From positions 248,001 through 312,000 of the forward strand of contig JAWPHD010001438.1 in NCBI GenBank assembly GCA_037043455.1: a stretch of 64,000 nucleotides of DNA, in the 5' to 3' direction. Source of the stretch: Cyrtodaria siliqua (taxonomy: Eukaryota; Mollusca; Bivalvia; Adapedonta; Hiatellidae). Positions 54,330-64,000 of the stretch are shown in pieces. Each line of letters starts with the position of its first letter. Position 1 is the first letter of the stretch. Under the pieces are notes generated by a model. That model ran no database searches and had not been told where the DNA came from. It saw only the letters and a program-made list of their open reading frames with translations. Both the position numbers and the translations under genes were made by a program.

Positions 54330-57300
54330 CTGCAAATATAAAATTAACAGATGAATTATCTAACAAAGAAGCTTAAATTCCTTTAAAATGTAAGTATCGC
54401 TTAAAAATGTACAGGCATACTTTTCTGTAAATTAATGCAATTTGTTCTGGTTTCTGATCCTTTCCTGGGGTTAACGACGTTGCGTTGTAAACGTTCTCGC
54501 CTCTCTACGCTGCGAGTTCGAATCCCACTGGCCGCTCGACTTTAAGTGAGGAAGTGTCGATTCTTACGGATGGCGGAGTTTACAGTACCGGTTCTACCCA
54601 AGAAAAGTGGGTGGTCTGCCTCCACCACACAAAATTCGACCGTCAAATATAACCTTACATGTGTTGAAAATGACGTAAAACACCATACAAACAAAACAAA
54701 TGATCCTTTCCGGAGTGGATATTAGGTGGAAACAGAGTTACCTATGTTCCACGCATGGAAAAAATGTCTGAAAATGGGTTATAATATTGAACGATCATAT
54801 GATTTACATTATCTATTAAAATATCATGCATTGTCATACTGCAAAGAAAATCCTCAGGATTTCATTGGTCAATGCGCCGTAGACATGAGCCCATGGCGAC
54901 GTGAACATGGGACGAATTCCCCTTAGGTATCCCATTTCTCGAATACACAAAAACAAAATGGCGACGATAACGTTGCCGATTCGTTTTGGAAACCGCCGAT
55001 TGTTTCCTTCCTATCGCTTTTTTGCGCTTTTCACTGTATGTAAAAGTCTGAAATAATCGTAAGTGTATTTTTTTTGGCAGTTTTACAGATAATAAAACAT
55101 TAACATAGTGACAAAATACGTTTATTTTATTAAAAAATCCGCCAAATTTAAGACGTTAGAGCGATGACGTCACGAAAGTAAACAACGTCTAGTTAGAGGC
55201 ACGTTACGGGGAAATTGGCGCAATAAAAATGAAATCGTGTTTTTGGCCGTTTTTTTCCTTAAATAAATGGTTAAAACTTTGAAGTATGACAAATTCGTTA
55301 TTAGGATTCTTGACAGGGAACATGGGCTCACATTCCCTGCCTCGAAATATATATTCTCCCTCGCCTAACGGCTCGGGTGACTATAATTTCCAGGCAGTGA
55401 ATGTGAGCCAATGTCGCCTGTCAAGAATCCTAATAACTAATATTAAAACCATTATCAGACTACGATATAGATCGAAAAACAAAGGACGTGTTACTTTTTT
55501 CTTGTTTCTTGGTCTTTGAAGGGCCATAACTCCCGTAGAAAATTGTCGCATTTAAATGACGAAAGTAACATGACCATACTTACTTGAAAGCAAAAATGAA
55601 TCCTTTAACAATGAACTTTGAAGTTACCAACCATGCTATGTATGTGTCTACTAACCATGTTATTTATGAATCCTGTAAACTGTTTTAAGAACGTTTTTTA
55701 CGTGTGCTGCGATCAAAATACAAATGGACGACATTTAATCAAGAAGAGTAACTTTGCCTAAAATCGTGTTTACCATTAATAGCAACATTATACTTTCTTT
55801 TGATACTGTATGTCCTTATTAACAAGTATCTAACATAGCGTAAACATGTGTAGTTTAAATGGTTTGTTTGAATGGTATTTTTGCGTCGTTCGTAGCACAT
55901 GTAAAACTATAAAAGACGGTCAATTTGTTTATGGTAGAGGCAGGCCACCATCTATTTTCCTGGGTAGAACCAGTACTGTATACCTCTCGCCATCCGTAAG
56001 AATCGACACTTTCCCACTTGACAAATAAAGCTCCCTGTGGGATTCGAACCTAAATAGGGCCATGTTGCTTAATAATTGAATGCCGTTGCAAGAGGGGCGC
56101 ACTGGCGGAAAAACATTATTCCTGAGGGTCATTTTGGGTGGTTTGAGGGGGTCCAAATTTAGAATTTAGTCTATATCTGATGTTTGAGTGGTTTAACCTA
56201 AAAAGTACAATTAATCCTACATGCTTAACTGTAACAGTGTACTATTGTGTATGTATAGTCGTTGCCTCGAGGGTCAATACATGTGCAACTGTTTTTTACG
56301 AAGGGCTCCCTTGGTCATGCCTTGGTCCTGGACTTGGTGGGATAGGCGGGATCAAACATTATCTTTTACCCAAGGGTCAACTTGAGTGTTGGGGAATGTT
56401 CAACTTATAGAACGTAATCTATATCAGATGTTTGTTTTATTCTGCTTCTCTGTTTGCAAAGCAGACTTAAACTTTCACTGGCCCAAGTGTGAATATGCCA
56501 CCATTAAAAGTGCGGGGATATGGCATGGCGCGCGATCGACTTGATCTAGTTTGCGCAATTTTGGGATGTTTTGCCTGGCTGTGTTCTACGGCTGCTACTC
56601 TCCTTGTCTGACTGTTGCATCTGCATTTGTACCTTGTCAATTTTGCAGTACTGTGGACATATGTTCGCAATCACAGGCTCGTTGCTTCTCTCACACAATG
56701 ACACGTTCAGTGCAAGCCGTCTCTTGTCGCTGTTATTATGACCACTACAGTGGAGCAGGTTGGAATGGAAGAAAATGGCATCACCTGTAAACGATATCAT
56801 GCATGTCGGTTGTTATGAAATACGTATTGTTATTATATAGGAGTAAAACAGGATATGCATTTGCCAACCTTTCTTATAATGGTAATCCAGTGAACCAAAC
56901 CCATTATAAACTGTGTTAATTTAAACCGATCCCGCCTTCAACAGACAATTTTACAACAGATGTACGCCGTTTCTAAACCTACTGACAACACGGTATATAC
57001 ATGTATTCATGTATATGTTTATAACTTACATATTTCGAGATTACAAACTCTATAGACAATATAAACGGCTTTATCCAGCCTCTATAGACAATATAAACGG
57101 CTTTATCCAGCCAAGCCAAGCCAAATCTCAAAACAAGATCGTCGAATTAAGAGTTACCAACTCATAATTAATTTGACCCAAATTCATTCACGGTTATTTA
57201 AAAAAAACGCGAATAAACCTGTATATTTAATCGGCAAATATACCTTATTATATGACCTGAACCCCTGGATAGAGTTTTGATAAACGGTTTTGTAATTTTG

Positions 57301-60269
57301 GCGGTTTGTTTGCGGTTTAGTTTCTTTAAAATCGATTGTGAAATTGTGAAACAAGCCGCTATACCGCTTATACAAGCACGATGACGTTGAAGGAAACCCG
57401 AGAACCCGGAAAAAAAGGTATTTGTAAGCAGCAAACCAATGAACTAGTTCCCGAGAACTCGGAAAAAACGGTATTTTTAAGCAGCAAACCAATGAACTAG
57501 TTCCCGAGAACCCGGAAAAAACGGTATTTTTAAGCAGCAAACAAGTGAACTAGTTCCCGGGAACTTAGAAAAAAACGGTATTTGTAAGCAGCAAACCCGT
57601 ATAAACATATATATATACAAGCGCGGATGACGTTAAAGGAAACCCGAGAATTTGTAAGCTGCAAACCAATGAACTAGTTAATAGCGACAACAATGAAAGA
57701 AACACACATTATCAACATGGATGACGTTGAAGGAAACCCGAGAACCCGAAAAAAACGGTATTTTTAAGCAGCAAACAAGTGAACTAGTTCCCGGGAACTT
57801 AGAAAAAAACGGTATTTGTAAGCAGCAAACCCGTATAAACATATATATATACAAGCGCGGATGACGTTAAAGGAAACCCGAGAATTTGTAAGCTGCAAAC
57901 CAATGAACTAGTTAATAGCGACAACAATGAAAGAAACACACATTATCAACATGGATGACGTTGAAGGAAACCCGAGAACCCGAAAAAAACGGTATGTGTA
58001 AGCAGTAAACCAATGAACTAGTTATTGGCGTCAACGATGAATATATAAATATATATATAAATAGAGGATATTTTTTGTGTTGTGAATAACAGATTTTATT
58101 TCATCGAGAAGTGTGAATATTTACATCAGTTTGATCACTCAGAGATGAAATAAAATCTATTATTCACGACAAAACAACACATTTTCTGTTTATGTTATGC
58201 TTTATGTCAAACTGTACTGCAGTATGCAAAAAATAAAAAATATTTGGCGACGTCATTGGCTTAGTATGATAAAATTGCTGTTTAAAATTCCCTATAACTT
58301 CTAAACTACTTAACCGATTTCAATAATCTCCGACTCATTTTCTTAGTTAAGTTATTTGCAATCCGATGATATAACTTTTATAGCAACTTTCATGGAAAAA
58401 AAATGTTTTTCAAAAAAATTACCAACTGATATTTTTCACTGTAAATGACAATTCTGAAATACTTGACCAGTTTTAAAACTATTGCTCATTTTCTTAGTTA
58501 GACCATTTACAATCGAATGATATATATTAAACAGTTATTTATTTTCTAAACAAATAAATAAATTATTTGATTTTGATATTGAAAACAAAAGTAGTTCCGG
58601 CAATGAAAAAAATAAAACTCTATATTCAACACGTATGAAATACCGCTTTTATTTCATTGATAAAGTTACGCTCAAACTTAATGCACATGAACAAGAAGAT
58701 TATAATTGTGCAAGTAAAGACAATTACAAAGTTACATGATTTTATAGCTCTTCCAAACTAATTTTAAGTCTCAAGTAAATGATAATAGTAAAATAATTCA
58801 TACATATACACAAATGACAAAGAGTATAGTTCGGTAATTAGTGGTCATTAGATAAAACTTTTTTTTTTAGGATTATATGCAGAAGAAAATCTTATTCATT
58901 TGAACATGATCGATTAATATGAACAAGAATCGGCTTTATTCACCATGAGAAACGACTCTAGCACCCGAGGAACCAAGGACATCAATGTAAGATTTATAAG
59001 AAAATACCTAGATTAGATGCGTCAGTTACAGAGTAGTGGATATTTGGAACTCATTACCAATAGAGGTGTAGAACCAAAATATGTGAAAAGTTTCTGAACA
59101 AAATTAGATAGGTTATGGATGAATGAACCAATAAATATGACTGTAAAGCACTACTAAAAGTTATCGGATATAAGACGACCTAGAGCTGGTGCGAAAGGCA
59201 GATAATATTCGGGGTTTTTTTTAATTTCGATTATCAAATGAATGGTTATTCATTTATTCACCCCGTAATAGGTTTATGAGCGTCCGAGGGGGCCACCCAT
59301 CAACAAACCGTACAGACATGTATGTAATATGCATCATATTTATATATAAACAGTTTTCACACATACATAATACACAAATGTATATCATGATTAGAAGCTG
59401 TATAAATGTGGATTTTTTTTGACATCTTTACAATTTCAAAAGAAGATTTAAAATATACTTTTCTGAAAGAGGGACTCTGCCATCCGAGGATCTTTCAAAA
59501 AAAAAATTGCAAATAAACCAGATTGCTGTGTGTCACTTTTACTCTTGATAGCAGAACATATTTACAGTTGTCAAGATATTTATTTTGCTACTTTAATACG
59601 GCAGATTGTTACCTGATACCAGAAGAGGATGTGTAAGTATTTGTAAGTATGACATATATCAGCCGGGGATAATTTGGTAAATGTGTGTAGTGCACAGATT
59701 GATATTAGATGTATTCGGGACTTTATCGTGCAAATAGTTTTCCTTCAACACACAACTGTATAGTCTATTTAGTCTCGTCTGCCCTAGATGGATAAATGGA
59801 ATATTATATGGACCAATTTATTTCACGTAAAACAAAAAATACTTTGAGTAAAATTGTTCCAATCTTTTTGTATATAAAGGGCACAATTTCTGCCATATAA
59901 GTATTCTTTCTGATATCACTGATATCATGTTCGCATCATTAATGTTGAATTATTGTCGTTGACATTGCTAATGCTTAAAACATGCATTTGGTTGAACATT
60001 TAACTTGACAATACTCCATCTATTTTGATTTTTTTTGTTTTAAGATTGCAAACCAATTGTCCCTAACACATATCTAAAAACATTCAGTTTACATCTGTTT
60101 GGCTATTTCATAGAACAATAATAAAGAACGACTCCAAACCTGGTTGTAAATTCGTTTCCACTAGGTCGCAACTTTTCTTCAACAGTTCTACACGATTCAT
60201 GTCCGCCCCTTGCTGTCCTCCTGAAAACGCGTGGTCAACTCTACCATACTTATGTGAACCTTTCAACAC
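54228..60269 (-). CDS. Phytanoyl-CoA dioxygenase (PhyH) family protein, 3' part
   Basis: Minus-strand exons 60269-60140, 56784-56633 and 54329-54228 join in one frame (phases 1 and 0). The joined protein reads LKGSHKYGRVDHAFSGGQQG, later GDAIFFHSNLLHCSG and DKRR, and ends KNFINPADDKLVKAKQ. Known for the family: Fe(II)/2-oxoglutarate oxygenases with an HxD...H triad. Here the distal His is in SNLLH, and an Arg 11 residues later (DKRR) matches the 2-oxoglutarate-binding Arg. The HxD pair and N-terminus are in exons not found up to 64000. The substrate cannot be read from this part. Confidence 0.8.
54473..54700 (+). mobile_element. SINE family A, in PhyH intron
   Basis: Contains gttaacgacgttgcgttgta, the B box gagttcgaatccc, the body gtgtcgattcttacggatgg and the tail ttgaaaatgacgtaaaacac. 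Truncated within the head. Confidence 0.75.
55298..55436. repeat. Hairpin-forming inverted repeat
   Basis: Arms of 47 nt (55298-55344 and 55390-55436) start ttattaggattcttgacagg and pair with few mismatches across a spacer of about 45 nt. Located in a PhyH intron; likely a palindromic MITE remnant. Confidence 0.75.
55911..56052 (-). mobile_element. SINE family A, minus-strand fragment
   Basis: Reverse complement shows the B box ggttcgaatccc, gtgtcgattcttacggatgg and the gtggcctgcctctaccat block; head and tail are lost. Confidence 0.7.
56633..56784 (-). CDS. PhyH exon with distal iron-binding His
   Basis: 152 nt; acceptor gtttacag, donor gtacaa (minus strand). Reads GDAIFFHSNLLHCSGHNNSD and KRRLALNVSLCERSNEPVIA, ending YCKIDK. 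The His-to-Arg spacing of 11 equals that of human PHYH. A longer open frame past the donor is read-through. Confidence 0.85.
57055..57116. repeat. 33-bp tandem duplication
   Basis: ctctatagacaatataaacg plus gctttatccagc occurs twice in a row in a PhyH intron. Confidence 0.8.
57380..58020. repeat. Nested tandem duplication, PhyH intron
   Basis: Short units (gaactagttcccgagaac, aaaaacggtatttgtaagca, gcaaaccaatgaactagtt) recur, and a larger block repeats with a 234-bp period (57541 against 57775). The minus ORF at 57184-57540 reads these units and is not a gene. Confidence 0.75.
58067..58672. mobile_element. Non-autonomous element R3, copy 2
   Basis: Shares both ends and order with 28236-28725. 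The left end has an inverted repeat (gtgaataacagattttattt at about 58080 against its inverse at about 58142-58168). No coding sequence. Confidence 0.55.
58673..60139. other. PhyH intron, nothing recognised
   Basis: AT-rich sequence with many short homopolymer runs. I see no exon, RNA gene or repeat structure I can support. Confidence 0.5.
60140..60269 (-). CDS. PhyH exon, upstream of the distal His exon
   Basis: 130 nt; acceptor attttag, donor gtttgg (minus strand), phase 0 in and 1 out. Reads VLKGSHKYGRVDHAFSGGQQ, then GADMNRVELLKKSCDLVETN and LQP. The LKGSHK-GR-DH motif is a PhyH hallmark following the NGCxQ strand, which must be in the next exon upstream. Confidence 0.85.
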
Positions 60270-60310
60270 CTAAAATAAATAATATAACACTGTAACTGTA
60301 AATACTGATA

Positions 60311-60494
60311 ACGGAGATCCATTGGAAGCAACAAACACAACCAAGAGAGAAAAAAGTATCAGTCTTGGTTTTATTGAATCTGCTCATGAGAGGTAATGCA
60401 AGAAGCATTACCTCTCACGCCCCCTAGCACCCGCTTAAGCGCTATTCTATTTCAAAGCAACCTATATTGGGCTCGCTGATCCCAAAGGGCCAGT
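60311..60494. repeat. Dispersed repeat R2, copy 2
   Basis: Contains cggttttattga-like tctggttttattgaatctgc, tcatgagaggtaatgcaaga, acctctcacgccccctagca and gatcccaaagggccag; same order as 60886-61030. Confidence 0.55.
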
Positions 60495-60885
60495 AAAAAT
60501 AACACTACTTATTCGTAACACCTGGATACTTTTTACACTGCACTAAACGAACGTGAGTGTGAATGTTGATTTAAACATATTTTATTGCCAATATTTAACA
60601 TACAAATCAAATATAAACATATATACGATATACATATTATAATGACATTATAATGGGTTGGGTAACAAGTTCTACCAATGTTAGATTAAACCCTTCCCAG
60701 TTAGCATTTTGAAATTGCGAATGTATATGGCTGAGAGTAATAAAATACAATGGCAAAACATTGAGATAGAATAAAGCTGAATTAGTAAATAAAATATAAA
60801 GAGAAAACATAATAGAGAAAGAGAAAGAGAGAGAGAGAGATAGAATAGTGAGAATAGTGAGAAAGACTAGTGTGAATGTTAATAA

Positions 60886-61310
60886 ATACTGATAAGGGTT
60901 ATCTCCTGGGAGCAATAAACACAACTAACATAATAAAGCAGCAGACTCGGTTTTATTGCATCTCTTCATGAGAGGTAATGTATGAATCATGACCTCTCAC
61001 GCCCCTTAGCACCGGCTTAAACGGTGTTCGAGCGTCTCCGTGACCGAATGGTTAACGACGTTGCGTTGTGAACCTTCGCCTCTCACCGCTGCGGGTTCGA
61101 ATCCCACTGGGAGCTCGACTTGTAAAGTGTCGATTCTTACGGATGGCGGGATGTGTACAGTACTGCTTCTACACAGGAAAAGTGGGTGGTCTGCCTCCAC
61201 CATAAAAAAATCGACCGTCATATATGACCCTTACATGTGTTGAAAATGACGTAAAACACCATACAAACACAATTAAGCGGTATTCTACTTCAAAACCACC
61301 AAGTGGTCAT
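60886..61310. repeat. Dispersed repeat R2, copy 3, split by a SINE
   Basis: R2 runs from 60886 to 61030 and resumes at 61271 (aagcggtattctacttcaaa). The interruption is a family A SINE, flanked by ttaaacggtgttc and ttaagcggtattc, an imperfect 13-bp target duplication. Confidence 0.65.
61031..61270 (+). mobile_element. SINE family A, most complete copy
   Basis: Full tRNA-like head: gcgtctccgtgaccgaatgg with A box tgaccgaatggttaacg, then B box gggttcgaatccc. Body and (caaa) tail as in the other copies. It is the best reference for the family; the tRNA type is Ser/Leu-like. Confidence 0.85.
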
Positions 61311-63049
61311 AAACTTATTGACAGTGGTGACACTTATTGTCCATTATTTTACAAGCATACAAGGGTTGTCGATATGAGTACCGCCTTAGAAAGGTCAGCA
61401 CCAAAAGGTGCCATGAGGGGTATTGACCAGATAAGTGACAAAAGGGACCATAAGGGGTATAGACCTCCAGCTCTCGCGGCGGAAACCACCCTGTAGACAA
61501 TGATCTCAGCCTCACCTGTCAACGACATATTTACTCTTACGAAGTATCCATTTATTATACATCATTCATTGCACCAGATAGCGCTAGTTCACCGCCACAA
61601 GCAGCATAATAGGTTACACACCCCAGCTTTAAGAGCAGGAATGAGAAACAGAAATGTCATCGAAGAACAAGGCAGCATGACGATATCCCACACAGTTCGT
61701 CAATTGACACTTAATTGTCATCAAGGAATCCTCAGTGCAATTGAATCCACACATTCAGATATTCAAACACTAACAGAATCATGATTCAAAAGTAAACGCA
61801 TTTTGGCATATTGATATTTCGCCAGAAACTATAAAAGCAATAGACTTCGCCAGTGATATCTCCAAAGAGACAGAATTTTCTCCGGGACAACCAAAATGAT
61901 AAAGATTTTTCCTTGGTGTCTGTCTACAAGACAGAGATTTTCGACTGCGATATTTCCCAGAGTCTGTCAACAAGACAGAGAGTTTCGACAGCGAAATTTC
62001 CCAGGGTATATCAACAAGACAGAGATGTCAAATCTTGCGGAGGCGTATTTGTACTTGTTATAAGACAGCGCTGAAAACAGGTCAGCCCGAGCAATTGAAA
62101 GTGTTGACCGGCTTTGTCATAGATCATGATTACTGGCAACAACCAACTATTAGTCGGGTTCTTCTATAGACGACAAGACTGACCTGACCACGATTTTCTT
62201 CAACAGCTACGAACATATATTTAAAAAATATCAACCAGAGTCCACGTATGACTAGGCGGTAGTTTTACACATGCTGACATCACCTGGCGACAGTGTGAAA
62301 CCATTCACCGACAAATTGGACAGTGCCAAGAAGTGCATTCTGAACGCAAATGTTACGCAAACGAGAGGCAAAGAGCTGTTTTACGTTGACATCGTTATCT
62401 GAATATGTCTCGTCCTGTTTGACATTTATACTGTTTATGTAGTTTTGACGCTTTATTTTAAATACAAACGTCTTGCCCTCATGGCAGAAATTCTTTAGAA
62501 ACTGGAGTCACATGTCCGTTTTGCTTTTTTTAGTGTTTTTTTTTATAAAGTATGTTTGACCAGCCACATTTAGTTCGTCGATATATTTATTAAGTTTTTC
62601 TCTTTTTGTATTTATACATTTATAAAATAGTACATTGTCTTTCTGTCATTCTATCCGGTGTGACTGTGTCAACCAATCAAAAACTATACCAGAATCTCGG
62701 TAAAATGGCTGCCGCTTCAATTTGCTTTGAGAAAAAAGCTTCTGTACGTTTATTTTAAAAAATAAGCAAGAGTCGTAGAAGATCTATACTGCTGTTTATC
62801 CGGTCTTGGACAAACCGCAGAGTAACCAATCAAAAAATGAGAAAAACGGTCCTATAGAAACCAGAGCTATCAAATGCAAATAGCACCGTAGGTTCGTACT
62901 GCACCATCAACCGAAATATGAGCATATTTAAAATGTCAACTTAAAGGACAATACGTAACAATGAGAGTATTGAAGACAGGGTTACCGACTCGGAACGGTC
63001 TGTAGGCAATAAGGCCTACAGGTTAACTTAAACCGATAGTATGTGTACA

Positions 63050-63165
63050 CAACCTCGCTATTACCCTGTCGTCAACGCCCACATTGACACACAACCTCGC
63101 TATTACCCTGTCGTCAACGCCCACATTGACACACAATCTCGCTTTTACCCTGTCGTCAACGCTCA
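63050..63165. repeat. 40-bp tandem repeat, 3 copies
   Basis: acacaacctcgctattaccc plus tgtcgtcaacgcccacattg repeats three times within an R1 copy. Confidence 0.85.
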
Positions 63166-63682
63166 CATAAATAAAATAGTGTAAATAGAAGGACATCCCA
63201 TCAAAAGGAAATCCCCAACGATAAAGTTCACATCCAGAGAAATCAGCAAACAATAATGTTGTTGTAAAGATATATAGAATGCATCATTAAAACAACCTCA
63301 GGATGTATCCAGAATTGTACTGAACAACCACAGCAGTTGCAGCCAAAGAGAAAACTATTGCACGACAAACAAATCAGTCTGCTTGTTTGGTATTGCTTCT
63401 AAATGAGAAACTGTAGAACACGAAAACGGACCTGCTTATAGTTGTATGATTTGATCAAATCTAGAATAATGAGTTGCGACCGCCGTCATAAAGATTAAAT
63501 CCAGAAAGTAGAAATGATCCAAATGATCCAAAAGGGCGCTGCGAGACATACACATTTACCACCATTCAATGTAGAAAATTCAGACGTGATCACGTTATCT
63601 GGGAAAGCATGGAATCACGATGATCGAAAGTCCATTTCTCTTATTCAAAATCATAAAATCCCAAAAGGATAACTACTTTACA

Positions 63683-63797
63683 ACCGAACCAGACCATGGC
63701 ACATTTCATCTAATTAGAATTCGAACCAGACCATGGCACGTTTCATCGAATTATAATTCGAACCAGACCATGGCACGTTTCATCTAATTAGAATTTC
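63683..63797. repeat. 42-bp tandem repeat, 3 copies
   Basis: cgaaccagaccatggcacgt plus ttcatctaattagaatt occurs three times with few changes. Confidence 0.85.
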
Positions 63798-64000
63798 CAA
63801 CCTAAATGAATCGAAGAAGTCTCCCATGTTTTCACCTTTCACCCTTTTGATGCAAATAATTGAAAAGGTGTGCTTTATGTCAGTTATATTGACATTTTAA
63901 CATGGAACAGTATCTCCCGTATTTGCGGATTTCAGTAACTTCCCTTGTCAATTCCTGATTTATCTGGTTTAGGTGCCGGTTTACACGTATGTCATGCATT

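Larger units (their letters stand above)
61311..64000. other. Unrecognised spacer or PhyH intron
   Basis: No supported gene. Contains an R1 relative at 62945-63190 with an internal 40-bp triplicate (63050-63165) and a 42-bp triplicate at 63683-63797. A plus-strand stretch at 62193-62401 reads protein-like but has an internal stop. Confidence 0.5.

Overview
The window reads as nuclear DNA of an invertebrate, most likely a marine bivalve or related mollusc. It is AT-rich, genes are split by GT-AG introns, and the introns and spacers are full of tRNA-derived SINEs, long-TIR MITEs, minisatellites and a Penelope-like fragment. There are no prokaryotic operons. The species cannot be named from the sequence.

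Region 1 (1-39119, + strand) is the 3' part of one large gene for a membrane-anchored mucin of MUC1-like layout. I reconstruct 21 exons that join in one frame, with matching phases at every junction, giving about 1835 residues before a TAG at 39117-39119. The order is: end of a SEA domain; three tandem modules of [Ser/Thr/Pro-rich 7-residue repeats + SEA domain], one per 5.7-5.9 kb; a fourth mucin exon with no SEA domain; a fifth, divergent mucin + SEA module; a transmembrane segment; and a cytoplasmic tail of about 126 residues with NPEY and YYNL motifs. The first three complete SEA domains keep a G-S-I-V-V autoproteolysis motif. The 5' end of the gene lies outside the window.

Region 2 (18676-about 19700) is a 5'-truncated Penelope-like retroelement exactly where module 4 should have continued into its SEA exons. 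It carries the C-terminal end of the element's protein and a hammerhead-ribozyme-like core.

Region 3 (39120-54227) shows no gene I can support. It holds Kolobok/T2-like TTAA MITEs, SINEs, a 1.5-kb Harbinger-like element with TIRs, and next to it a 63-bp satellite array of about 56 copies. That array is open in one frame on each strand because 63 is a multiple of three, which accounts for the longest apparent ORFs in the window.

Region 4 (54228-60269, - strand) is the 3' end of a phytanoyl-CoA dioxygenase (PhyH) family gene: three exons that join in frame, including the distal iron-binding His and the 2-oxoglutarate-binding Arg. Its 5' exons were not found and probably lie beyond 64000.

Region 5 (60270-64000) is repeats and unrecognised spacer or intron of the PhyH gene. 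The two genes converge tail to tail. No functional link between them is visible.
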